Part shown: piece after piece, positions 43,564 to 50,835 of the stretch
Numbering within the stretch: the first letter of the stretch is position 1
Layout of the letters: every line of letters starts with the position of its first letter
Source: Claveliimonas sp034178805
GTDB taxonomy: Bacteria; Bacillota; Clostridia; Lachnospirales; Lachnospiraceae
NCBI RefSeq assembly: GCF_050314255.1
Contig: NZ_JBNPMZ010000013.1
Span: 1-64,000, forward strand
DNA length: 64,000 bases
Direction of reading: 5' to 3'
The notes under the pieces: generated by a model
Told to the model about the DNA's origin: nothing
What the model saw: the letters and a program-made list of their open reading frames with translations, nothing else
Databases searched by the model: none
Translations under genes and position numbers: made by a program

Positions 43564-44694
43564 ATGAAGATTAGTGAGAAAAAACTGGGATTTGGTCTTA
43601 TGCGTTTGCCGCTTCTGGATGCGGATAATGAAACCAGTATTGACATCGAAGAAACGAAGAAAATGGTAGATACATTTTTGGAAAAAGGATTTACATATTT
43701 TGATACTGCATGGATGTATTGTGGATTCAGGAGCGAAAATGCTGTAAAAGAGGCACTGGTGGATCGTCACCCGCGCGACAGCTATACACTTGCAGATAAA
43801 CTGCATGCGGGATTTCTTAAGACCGAAGAGGACAGAGACAGGATCTTCTTTGAACAGCAGGCTAAGACGGGTGTAGATTATTTTGATTACTATTTGCTGC
43901 ATGATATCGGATACGATCATTATAAGATTTATACGGAACTGGATTGCTTTCAGTGGATTCAGGAAAAGAAGCAGCAGGGGCTGGTGAAACATATTGGTTT
44001 TTCTTATCATGATAATGCAGAATTATTGGATAAGGTTCTGACAGAACATCCGGAGATGGAGTTTGTTCAGCTTCAGATAAATTATCTTGACTGGGACAGT
44101 GAGGGAATACAATCCCGCAAATGTTACGAGGTGGCAGAGAAGCACGGAAAGCCGGTGATTGTTATGGAACCGGTAAAGGGAGGAACTCTGGCGAATGTTC
44201 CGCAGGAGGTGGAGCAGGCGTTTAAAACTTATCATCCGGAACTGTCGGTGCCGTCATGGGCAATTCGTTTTGCGGCTGGTCTGCCTAATGTGAAGCTGGT
44301 ACTCAGCGGCATGAGCAATATGGAGCAACTTCTGGATAATACAGGATATATGTCGGATTTTACACCATTGAACGATGAGGAACAGGCGCTGATTAAGAAA
44401 GCGGTGGAGGTTATTAATGCAAGTATTGCCATTCCGTGCACGGGCTGTTCTTATTGTACAGACGGATGTCCGAAGAAAATTGCCATTCCAAAATATTTTT
44501 CTCTTTATAATGCAGATAAACAGGAGTTGGAAGGGAAAGGATGGACACCACAGGGCGAATACTATAACCGGCTGACTGCTGTATTCGGAAAGGCAAGTGA
44601 CTGTATTGGATGTGGTCAGTGCGAAAGAGCCTGCCCTCAGCATCTTCCGATTATCCGACATATGAAAGAAGTGGCAGAATATTTTGGAAAATAA
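43564..44694 (+). CDS. Aldo/keto reductase with two C-terminal [4Fe-4S] motifs
   Basis: This protein of 376 residues has an aldo/keto reductase TIM barrel with the catalytic Asp/Tyr in DTAWMYCGF (about 47), Lys in ADKLHAG and His in YYLLHDIGYD. A ferredoxin-like tail follows, with CTGCSYCTDGCPKKI (about 294) and CIGCGQCERACPQHL (about 347). This combination is common in anaerobes, but the substrate is not known. The ATG at 43564 is nine bases from GGAG; the ATG at 43555 directly abuts that site. It follows the ABC exporter by 33 bases. Confidence 0.9.
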   Translation: MKISEKKLGFGLMRLPLLDADNETSIDIEETKKMVDTFLEKGFTYFDTAWMYCGFRSENAVKEALVDRHPRDSYTLADKLHAGFLKTEEDRDRIFFEQQAKTGVDYFDYYLLHDIGYDHYKIYTELDCFQWIQEKKQQGLVKHIGFSYHDNAELLDKVLTEHPEMEFVQLQINYLDWDSEGIQSRKCYEVAEKHGKPVIVMEPVKGGTLANVPQEVEQAFKTYHPELSVPSWAIRFAAGLPNVKLVLSGMSNMEQLLDNTGYMSDFTPLNDEEQALIKKAVEVINASIAIPCTGCSYCTDGCPKKIAIPKYFSLYNADKQELEGKGWTPQGEYYNRLTAVFGKASDCIGCGQCERACPQHLPIIRHMKEVAEYFGK

Positions 44695-44837
44695 AAGGAA
44701 ATTTCCGGCGTTTCCCTTCTGAAATCAGATAAATACTGTTATTTTAGGCAGGCTTGTGCTATACTAATCTTATCTCTATGGAAGGCGTTTTGAAGGCCGA
44801 CAGACGGAACTATATTGAACATAAGGGAGGCTTACGT

Positions 44838-45668
44838 ATGAAGCTGGATATGCATTGTCATGTGAAAGAAGGTTCCATTGACAGCAAGGTAAGCTTGGAT
44901 GAGTATATTACGAAGCTGAAAGAAGAAGGTTTCGATGGTATGCTTATTACGGATCACGATACCTATAAAGGCTATCGTCATTGGAAATATAATATGAAGG
45001 GAAAGGTACATGAGGATTTTGTTGTATTGAAGGGAATAGAATACGACACCTGCGATGCGGGACATATTATCTGTATTATGCCGGAAGGGGTGAAAATGCG
45101 CCTGCTGGAAGTTAGAGGACTTCCGGTAACAGTTTTGATTGACTTTGTTCACCGGCATGGAGGAATCCTTGGGCCTGCTCATCCGTGTGGAGAGAAATAC
45201 CTGAGTTTTACAAATACGAAGAAGTTCTATAAATCACCGGAGATCATGAAGCGGTTTGATTTTGTTGAGGCTTTTAATGCCTGTGAGCCGGAAGAATCGA
45301 ATGCGGGAGCAATGAAGCTTGCAGAGAAATACCGTAAGGTGGGAATTGGCGGAAGTGATTCTCACAGACCGGATTGTGTAGGAAAAGGATATACTATATT
45401 GCCGGAGAGGGTGACCTGTGAGACAGAGCTGATTTCTCTGATACGCAAAAAGGTACCGATAGAAGCCGGAGGCGTGATTTATGGGAAGACAACCAAGGAT
45501 AAGATGGGAAAGATGAATAAACTTCTGGTGTATTCATTCTGGTTTTACAATAAAGGAGGGGAGATTCTCAAAAGACATAAAAGAAAACTGAAAGGTCTGA
45601 CAGAGAATCCTATGAATCCCATTGATCCTATTGAGATACCTTATCTGGAAGAGATTAAGAGTAAATAA
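44838..45668 (+). CDS. PHP domain metal-dependent phosphoesterase-like protein
   Basis: This 276-residue protein has the PHP metal ligands: DMHCHVKEGSID at the N-terminus, ITDHDTYKGY (about 37), LGPAHPCG (about 112) and GGSDSHRPD (about 173). PHP proteins hydrolyse phosphoesters of nucleotides or small metabolites. The tail after residue 215 is basic and does not match a known domain. GGGAGG lies seven bases before this ATG. An extended -10 (TGCTATACT, ending 44765) lies upstream. The aldehyde dehydrogenase gene follows after 20 bases. Confidence 0.85.
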   Translation: MKLDMHCHVKEGSIDSKVSLDEYITKLKEEGFDGMLITDHDTYKGYRHWKYNMKGKVHEDFVVLKGIEYDTCDAGHIICIMPEGVKMRLLEVRGLPVTVLIDFVHRHGGILGPAHPCGEKYLSFTNTKKFYKSPEIMKRFDFVEAFNACEPEESNAGAMKLAEKYRKVGIGGSDSHRPDCVGKGYTILPERVTCETELISLIRKKVPIEAGGVIYGKTTKDKMGKMNKLLVYSFWFYNKGGEILKRHKRKLKGLTENPMNPIDPIEIPYLEEIKSK

Positions 45669-45688
45669 TTAAGAAAAGGAATGGAAAA

Positions 45689-47056
45689 ATGGCGGATTAT
45701 AAAAAGATACTTCAGAAGCAGCGTGCATATTTCCGCAAGGGAGAGTGCAAAGATGTTGAGTTTCGGATTGCGGCTCTGAAGAAGATGTATGCCTGGATGT
45801 GCAAAAATGAAGCTCTCATAATGGAAGCTTTGCACCAGGATCTGCATAAGTCGGAGTTTGAGGCTTATGCTACTGAGATTGGGATTGTGAAGGAAGAAAT
45901 CAAATATACAGTGAAGCATTTGAGAAGATGGGCATCACCCAGAAGGGTACCGACTCCGATTACCCAGTTTCCATCCAGATCTTTCATATACCCGGAGCCT
46001 TACGGAGTCGTACTGATCCTTTCGCCGTGGAATTATCCGTTTCAGCTTACGTTGGCACCTCTTGTAGGTGCAATCAGTGCGGGAAACTGTGCAGTGGTGA
46101 AGCCCTCTGCGTATTCGGCAAATACTTCTGAACTGATTGCACGGATGATACGGGAGATATTTCCACCGGAATACATAACGGTAATTGAAGGCGGAAGAAA
46201 AGAAAATGAAGCTTTGCTGAATGAGAAATTTGACTACATTTTTTTCACGGGCAGTGTAAATGTAGGGCGGATTGTTATGGAGAAGGCAGCAAAGCATCTG
46301 ACCCCTGTAAGTCTGGAACTGGGTGGAAAGAGTCCATGTATTGTGGATGAGACAGCGAATCTGAAGCTTGCGGCTAAACGAATCGTCTGGGGGAAATTCC
46401 TGAATTCCGGGCAGACCTGCGTGGCACCGGACTATATCCTGGTACAGAAAAGTGTAAAGGACAAGCTGGTCAAATATATGAAGCGTTATATTGCGAAGAT
46501 GTATGGCGCTGAACCATGCAGTAATCCGGAATACCCGAAGATGATTAATGAGAAACATTTTGAGAGAGTGACCGGATTGATGAAGGATACGAATATTCTG
46601 TGTGGAGGCGGAAGCAATGCATCAACACTGCAGATTGAGCCGACCATTCTGGATAAAGTCGCCTGGGAAAGTCCGGTAATGCAGGAGGAAATATTTGGTC
46701 CACTCCTTCCGGTTCTAACCTTCTATGATCTGAAGGAGGCTATTGAACTGGTAAATGCAAGACCGAGACCGCTTGCACTTTATTTCTTTACCAGGGATAA
46801 AGACAGAGAAAAAGAGGTATTGAAACAGATATCCTATGGCGGCGGCTGTATCAATGATACGGTGGTGCATCTCGCTACATCCTATATGCCATTTGGTGGA
46901 GTGGGAGACAGCGGTATGGGAGGATATCACGGAAAAGCGAGCTTTGAGACATTTACGCATCAGAAGAGTATTATGAAGAAGTCGTTGCTTGTGGATATTC
47001 CGATCCGGTATGCACCGTTTAAGAATAAACTGCAGATTTTGAAGAAAATTCAATAA
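45689..47056 (+). CDS. Aldehyde dehydrogenase, ALDH3-like
   Basis: This 455-residue NAD(P)-dependent enzyme oxidises aldehydes to acids. The motifs are in order: LSPWNYPFQLTLAPLVGAI (about 108), GSVNVG cofactor turn (about 189), catalytic Glu in LELGGKSPC (about 211) and catalytic Cys in NSGQTCVAPDY (about 245). The short N-terminus and membrane-proximal C-terminus resemble class 3 ALDH. It is probably co-transcribed with the PHP gene. Its stop codon is four bases before a long palindrome. Confidence 0.93.
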   Translation: MADYKKILQKQRAYFRKGECKDVEFRIAALKKMYAWMCKNEALIMEALHQDLHKSEFEAYATEIGIVKEEIKYTVKHLRRWASPRRVPTPITQFPSRSFIYPEPYGVVLILSPWNYPFQLTLAPLVGAISAGNCAVVKPSAYSANTSELIARMIREIFPPEYITVIEGGRKENEALLNEKFDYIFFTGSVNVGRIVMEKAAKHLTPVSLELGGKSPCIVDETANLKLAAKRIVWGKFLNSGQTCVAPDYILVQKSVKDKLVKYMKRYIAKMYGAEPCSNPEYPKMINEKHFERVTGLMKDTNILCGGGSNASTLQIEPTILDKVAWESPVMQEEIFGPLLPVLTFYDLKEAIELVNARPRPLALYFFTRDKDREKEVLKQISYGGGCINDTVVHLATSYMPFGGVGDSGMGGYHGKASFETFTHQKSIMKKSLLVDIPIRYAPFKNKLQILKKIQ

Positions 47057-47060
47057 AAGA

Positions 47061-47130
47061 CAGGATAGGGGACGGTTCTATGTCCTATTTCAGTAAGCTG
47101 AAATAGGACATAGAACCGTCCCCTATCCTG
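47061..47130. repeat. Perfect 33-bp palindrome, shared-core repeat copy 2 (bidirectional terminator)
   Basis: Two exactly complementary 33-bp arms (47061-47093 and 47098-47130) with a 4-base loop lie between convergent genes (aldehyde dehydrogenase and feoB), filling almost the whole gap. The outer core GATAGGGGACGGTTCT then TGTCC is shared with the palindrome at 21538-21597; the inner part of each is different. It likely terminates transcription from both sides. Confidence 0.85.
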
Positions 47131-47132
47131 CT

Positions 47133-49178
47133 TTAGAAAAATAATCCTGCAATGTGATAAGCTGCGAAGCTTACGATCCATGCAACTGCCAGTTGGAACA
47201 GCACAAATGCTGCTGTGATTTTCCGGCTTTCTACTTCCCTGTGAATTGTGGCAATGGTTGCGGTACAGGGAACGTACAGCAGGCAGAAAACCATCATCGC
47301 ATAGGCATTGGCCGGACCAAATCCTATTGTGCCGAGGGCAGATGCCATGGCGGTCATTCCATGTGCGGTAGTGATGTTCTGGATGCCGAACAGTACACTG
47401 CAGCTGGAAACGACCACTTCTTTTGCGGCAATTCCGGCAATCAGTGCAACGACAATCTGCCAGTATCCCAGTCCAATCGGTGTGAAAAATGGAACAATGG
47501 CTTTTCCGATGTAGGAACCAAAGCTTTCACTGATATCTGTTACATAGCCGGAGGTTCCGAAATTCAGAAGCACCCACATGATGACGGATGCAATGAAGAT
47601 AACGGTTCCGGCTTTGCTTAAGTAATCTTTTACTTTTTCCCAGACATAGATTGCGATGGTATGGGCATTCGGTGTTTTGTACTCGGGAAGCTCGATGAGC
47701 AATGCATGTTCGGATTTGCTTCCGTCAATTTTGGAGAGGATGAATGCGGTTGTGATTGCGACAACAATTCCCAGAAGATAGAGGGAATAGCATACCAGCA
47801 TTGCATTTTTTCCAAAAAACATGGATGAGAAAAGTACATAAATCGGGAGCCTTGCACTGCAGGACATAAATGGTGTAACCAGTATGGTTTTCAGGCGGTC
47901 TTTTCGGTGCTCCAGAGCGCGGGATGCCATAACCGCAGGGACGGAGCATCCAAATCCCAGAAGGAGTGGGATGAAGGCACGGCCGGATAAACCAAGGTGT
48001 CCCATAATATCATCCATAACATAAGCTACACGGGACATATATCCGCTGTCCTCTAAGAAGGCAAGTGCTAAAAAGAGGATGAAAATATTGGGCAGGAAGG
48101 TCAGTATTCCACCTACGCCTGAGATAATTCCATCTACAATTAATGAAATGACCACAGGGTTTGTATGGATACTTTCTAAAATTTGTTCCGTATATGTAGT
48201 GAAGGCTTCCAATGCGATTTCAAAATACCCTTTCAGAAAATCTCCCACTGTAAAAGTCAGGAAAAATACCAGAGCCATAATAGCCAGGAAAATGGGAAGT
48301 CCCAGCCATTTGCTGGTAAGATACCGGTCAATACGGTCGGTGCGTGCTTCCTTGCTGCTTTTATTTACAAGCACTTCACTTATAATTTCTTCAATAAAAT
48401 CATATTTCTGGTTAATGATATCCTTTTCATAGCTTCGATCAATGACATCATCAATTTCAAGTGGATGGTTGGAAAGGACATTTTTGTCCTTTTCCAGATA
48501 TTTTATGGCATGCCATCTTTTATTCTGAAGTTCCGGGTATGCTGTTGCCAGACGTTCCATGACGATGTCAATTTTATCTTCAATATAATCCTGATAAACC
48601 ATGGCATATTCATCATGATGATTATGCCTGTGTGTGGAGTGTTCCCCGTGATGATGATGGATAAAAGGACTCTGTGATGCGTAATCTTTGTGATGTGCTA
48701 CCGCATGCATCAGGATGGAAAGTCCGCTTTTTTTTCGGGCGGAAACCGGAATTGCAGGAACGCCCAGCATTTCCGGAAGACGGTGCAGGTCAATCTCCAT
48801 TCCCCGTTCTTCTACAATATCCATCATATTCAGGGCCAGTACTACGGGTTTGCCAAGTTCAATCAGCTGAAGTGTCAGATAAAGATTGCGCTCCAGGCTG
48901 GAGGCATCTACTACATCTACGATTACATCCACTTCGTCACTCATAATACATTCTCTTGATACGGTTTCTTCCATGGTATATGAGGTAAGACTGTAAATAC
49001 CGGGCAGATCGATCAGTTTAAAGGTCTGTCCCTGATAAGTCGTTTTGCCTTCTTTTTTTTCAACGGTAACTCCCGGCCAGTTGGCTACCTTCAAATTTGC
49101 TCCGGTAAATGCGTTGAAAAGGGTGGTTTTTCCACAGTTGGGATTTCCTATAAATCCAACATTAATGGTTTCGCTCAT
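47133..49178 (-). CDS. feoB: Ferrous iron transporter FeoB
   Basis: This 681-residue protein has an N-terminal G domain (G1 GNPNCGKTT at about 11, switch region ANWPGVTVEKK, G3 DLPGIYS, G4 NMMD) and a helical spacer. A membrane domain carries two Gate regions (GFGCSVPAVMASR, and CSCSVLFG-like SCSVLFGI). A His-rich stretch (HHHHGEHSTHRHNHHDE, about 176-192) sits between the G domain and the spacer, and may bind metal. FeoB imports Fe2+ across the membrane. Its start overlaps the feoA stop (ATGA). Confidence 0.96.
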   Translation of the reverse strand: MSETINVGFIGNPNCGKTTLFNAFTGANLKVANWPGVTVEKKEGKTTYQGQTFKLIDLPGIYSLTSYTMEETVSRECIMSDEVDVIVDVVDASSLERNLYLTLQLIELGKPVVLALNMMDIVEERGMEIDLHRLPEMLGVPAIPVSARKKSGLSILMHAVAHHKDYASQSPFIHHHHGEHSTHRHNHHDEYAMVYQDYIEDKIDIVMERLATAYPELQNKRWHAIKYLEKDKNVLSNHPLEIDDVIDRSYEKDIINQKYDFIEEIISEVLVNKSSKEARTDRIDRYLTSKWLGLPIFLAIMALVFFLTFTVGDFLKGYFEIALEAFTTYTEQILESIHTNPVVISLIVDGIISGVGGILTFLPNIFILFLALAFLEDSGYMSRVAYVMDDIMGHLGLSGRAFIPLLLGFGCSVPAVMASRALEHRKDRLKTILVTPFMSCSARLPIYVLFSSMFFGKNAMLVCYSLYLLGIVVAITTAFILSKIDGSKSEHALLIELPEYKTPNAHTIAIYVWEKVKDYLSKAGTVIFIASVIMWVLLNFGTSGYVTDISESFGSYIGKAIVPFFTPIGLGYWQIVVALIAGIAAKEVVVSSCSVLFGIQNITTAHGMTAMASALGTIGFGPANAYAMMVFCLLYVPCTATIATIHREVESRKITAAFVLFQLAVAWIVSFAAYHIAGLFF

Positions 49179-49405
49179 GAGCGTGCTGCCTCCTTTACCT
49201 GAATATTTTCAGCTATTCTCCGTCCAAGTGCAAAGCGGGTCCCCCGGAATTTGACGGTCATAGCCCCCCGTTTGTCATTGTTGAGAATAGTAATCAGTGA
49301 ACCTTCCGTAAGCCCCAGAGCTTCCAGGCGGCGTTCCAGTTGGAGTTCTATCTGTATAGATTGTACTTCATATGTATGATGATTTTCTCCCTGTTTTAAT
49401 GTCAT
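49175..49405 (-). CDS. feoA: Ferrous iron transport accessory protein FeoA
   Basis: A 76-residue SH3-like protein with the FeoA pattern: RRLEALGLTEGSLITIL, then KFRGTRFALGRRIAENIQV at the end. It assists FeoB. GGAGG precedes the start, and a Fur-like box and promoter lie upstream on the same strand. Confidence 0.93.
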   Translation of the reverse strand: MTLKQGENHHTYEVQSIQIELQLERRLEALGLTEGSLITILNNDKRGAMTVKFRGTRFALGRRIAENIQVKEAARS

Positions 49406-49438
49406 AGGGCAACCTCCATATCTATTTCTCTAAGTGTT

Positions 49439-49497
49439 ATTGAGAATCATTATCTATTACAACGGGAAATTATATCACTATTTGACGGGGAAGTCAA
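49439..49497 (-). promoter_or_regulatory. feoAB promoter with Fur-like box
   Basis: On the minus strand: TTGACT (49492-49497), 17-bp spacer, TATAAT (49469-49474). Downstream of the -10, TAATGATTCTCAATAA (about 49439-49455) resembles the Fur box with its inverted ATGATT/AATCAT core. Iron-bound Fur or a related repressor would block initiation. Confidence 0.75.
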
Positions 49498-49510
49498 TGT
49501 GAAGTATAAT
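49482..49510 (+). promoter_or_regulatory. Divergent promoter of the CmpB-like gene
   Basis: TTGACG (49482-49487), 17-bp spacer, TATAAT (49505-49510). Its -35 is four bases from the feoAB -35 on the opposite strand; the two face each other as TTGACG-GGGA-AGTCAA. Confidence 0.65.
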
Positions 49511-49575
49511 TCTGTACAGTATAGAAGAAATAGAGCATACCTATTTATAGAGAAAAATGGAGGAAGAAGTAAGAA

Positions 49576-50499
49576 ATGCAGGTTTATTTTTTGATTTTAT
49601 ACTTTTTTACATATGGATTTCTGGGATGGTGCACAGAGGTTGCATTTGCATCGGTGAAAGAGGGGAGATTCGTAAACAGAGGATTTCTGAACGGTCCTAT
49701 CTGCCCGATATATGGTGTGGGTGTCAGTGCTGTTATCTTTCTTCTGGAACCATGTCAGGATTGGCTTCCTGTGTTATATATCGCTTCGGTAGTATTGGTT
49801 ACTCTGATTGAAGGCTTGACAGGATATGCTATGGATAAAATATTTCATCATAAATGGTGGGACTATTCTGACCAGCCGCTGAATATCGGGGGATACGTAT
49901 GCCTGATTTTTTCGCTGGTCTGGGGTGTGGCGTGTGTTGTGATTGTAAAAGGAATACATCCTCTGATTCATAAAGCACTGGCCTGGATACCTGTAACTGC
50001 AGGAATAGTAGGAATTGTCATTTTGGGAATATTATTATTTGCAGATTTGTATGTGACAGCGTCCGGAATTCTGAAGCTGAACCGCCGTCTGGAAGCAATG
50101 GAGAAGATTGCAGCGGAGTTGCGGGAGCTTTCCGACCGGGTAGGCGAGAATATCCACGAGGGAGTGATGGATACGCTGGAGTTCCAGGAAGAAGGAAGAC
50201 AGAAACTGGAGGAGATTACAGAAGAAGGAAAACAGAGGCTGGAAGAGATTACAGAAGAAGGAAAACAGAGGCTGGAGGAGATCACAGAAGAGAGACGGCA
50301 GAAGAGAGAAGAGCAGCGTAAGAAGGCTGCGGAGCTTAGAAAGAGATATGAAGAGCTGGCTGCATCCAGAACCAGAGTCAGTGTACGTCTGGTAAAGGCA
50401 TTCCCGAACATGAAATCCAGAAGGCATAACGATATACTGGAAGAATTGAAGAATGCTCTCGAAGATAGGGTAAAGCGTCAAATAAATGAAAAACATTAA
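49576..50499 (+). CDS. CmpB-like membrane protein (putative ABC transporter permease family) with coiled tail
   Basis: This 307-residue protein has five or six membrane helices (about residues 3-165), with FFTYGFLGWCTEVAFAS at the N-terminus and RGFLNGPICPIYGVG near 39. These are typical of the PF06541 'ABC_trans_CmpB' family, whose function is not established despite the name. The C-terminal third is a long charged coiled coil with 11-residue repeats LEEITEEGKQR. The gene is divergent from feoAB and has its own promoter and terminator. Confidence 0.8.
   Translation: MQVYFLILYFFTYGFLGWCTEVAFASVKEGRFVNRGFLNGPICPIYGVGVSAVIFLLEPCQDWLPVLYIASVVLVTLIEGLTGYAMDKIFHHKWWDYSDQPLNIGGYVCLIFSLVWGVACVVIVKGIHPLIHKALAWIPVTAGIVGIVILGILLFADLYVTASGILKLNRRLEAMEKIAAELRELSDRVGENIHEGVMDTLEFQEEGRQKLEEITEEGKQRLEEITEEGKQRLEEITEERRQKREEQRKKAAELRKRYEELAASRTRVSVRLVKAFPNMKSRRHNDILEELKNALEDRVKRQINEKH
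50206..50304 (+). repeat. Three 33-bp tandem repeats
   Basis: Units at 50206-50238, 50239-50271 and 50272-50304. The first two differ at a single base, which suggests recent duplication; the third has diverged. They encode LEEITEEGKQR-type coiled-coil turns in the CmpB-like protein. Confidence 0.85.
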
Positions 50500-50503
50500 T
50501 TGT

Positions 50504-50531
50504 AAAAGCTGTGCGGAAGCGCAGCTTTTTT
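50504..50531 (+). terminator. Intrinsic terminator
   Basis: An 11-bp stem (50504-50514 with 50519-50529, one G-U pair) with a GGAA tetraloop and T run follows the CmpB-like gene. Confidence 0.85.
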
Positions 50532-50578
50532 GTTACATTCCGATAAAAATTATGTAAAATATTTGTGTATTAATTATG

Positions 50579-50835
50579 TTGACAAACTGAGGGGGAATAT
50601 ATTATTATGTGAACACTCGTCTAAGGCGTTTGAAAGCCATATTCTGAAACAAAATTCATGGGACAGTTCGTCAGGAGGAATACATCATTCCGGTTTCCGA
50701 AAACGAGAATTTATAAGAGAGGAGGAGCTGCAAGATGATCTGATATACGCTTCGCGGGGATGCGCCAGGACTCGGCGCGAGAGTCTTGAATGGATAGTTA
50801 TTGTTTAGACAGAAAAACAGAAAGGAAAAGAAAAT
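50579..50835 (+). promoter_or_regulatory. Promoter and long structured leader of the surface adhesin
   Basis: TTGACA (50579-50584), 18-bp spacer, TATTAT (50603-50608) would give a leader of about 220 bases. Near its end two small hairpins compete: GCGCC (50762-50766) with GGCGC (50774-50778), or GACTC (50769-50773) with GAGTC (50781-50785). I do not recognise a known riboswitch class. A 92-codon frame (50530-50808) crosses the region but starts before the promoter and looks spurious. Confidence 0.5.

Noticed and set aside
47154..47621. Plus-strand Cys-rich frame of 155 codons
   Set aside because: Antisense to feoB; the cysteines come from reverse reading of Gly/Ala/Ile codons and have no metal-site spacing.
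50530..50808. Open frame of 92 codons in the adhesin leader
   Set aside because: Its start lies before the predicted promoter, it has no good ribosome site and no recognisable domain; the region is better explained as untranslated leader.
50600..50835. c-di-GMP riboswitch in front of the adhesin
   Set aside because: I looked for the conserved type I and type II cores and found neither.
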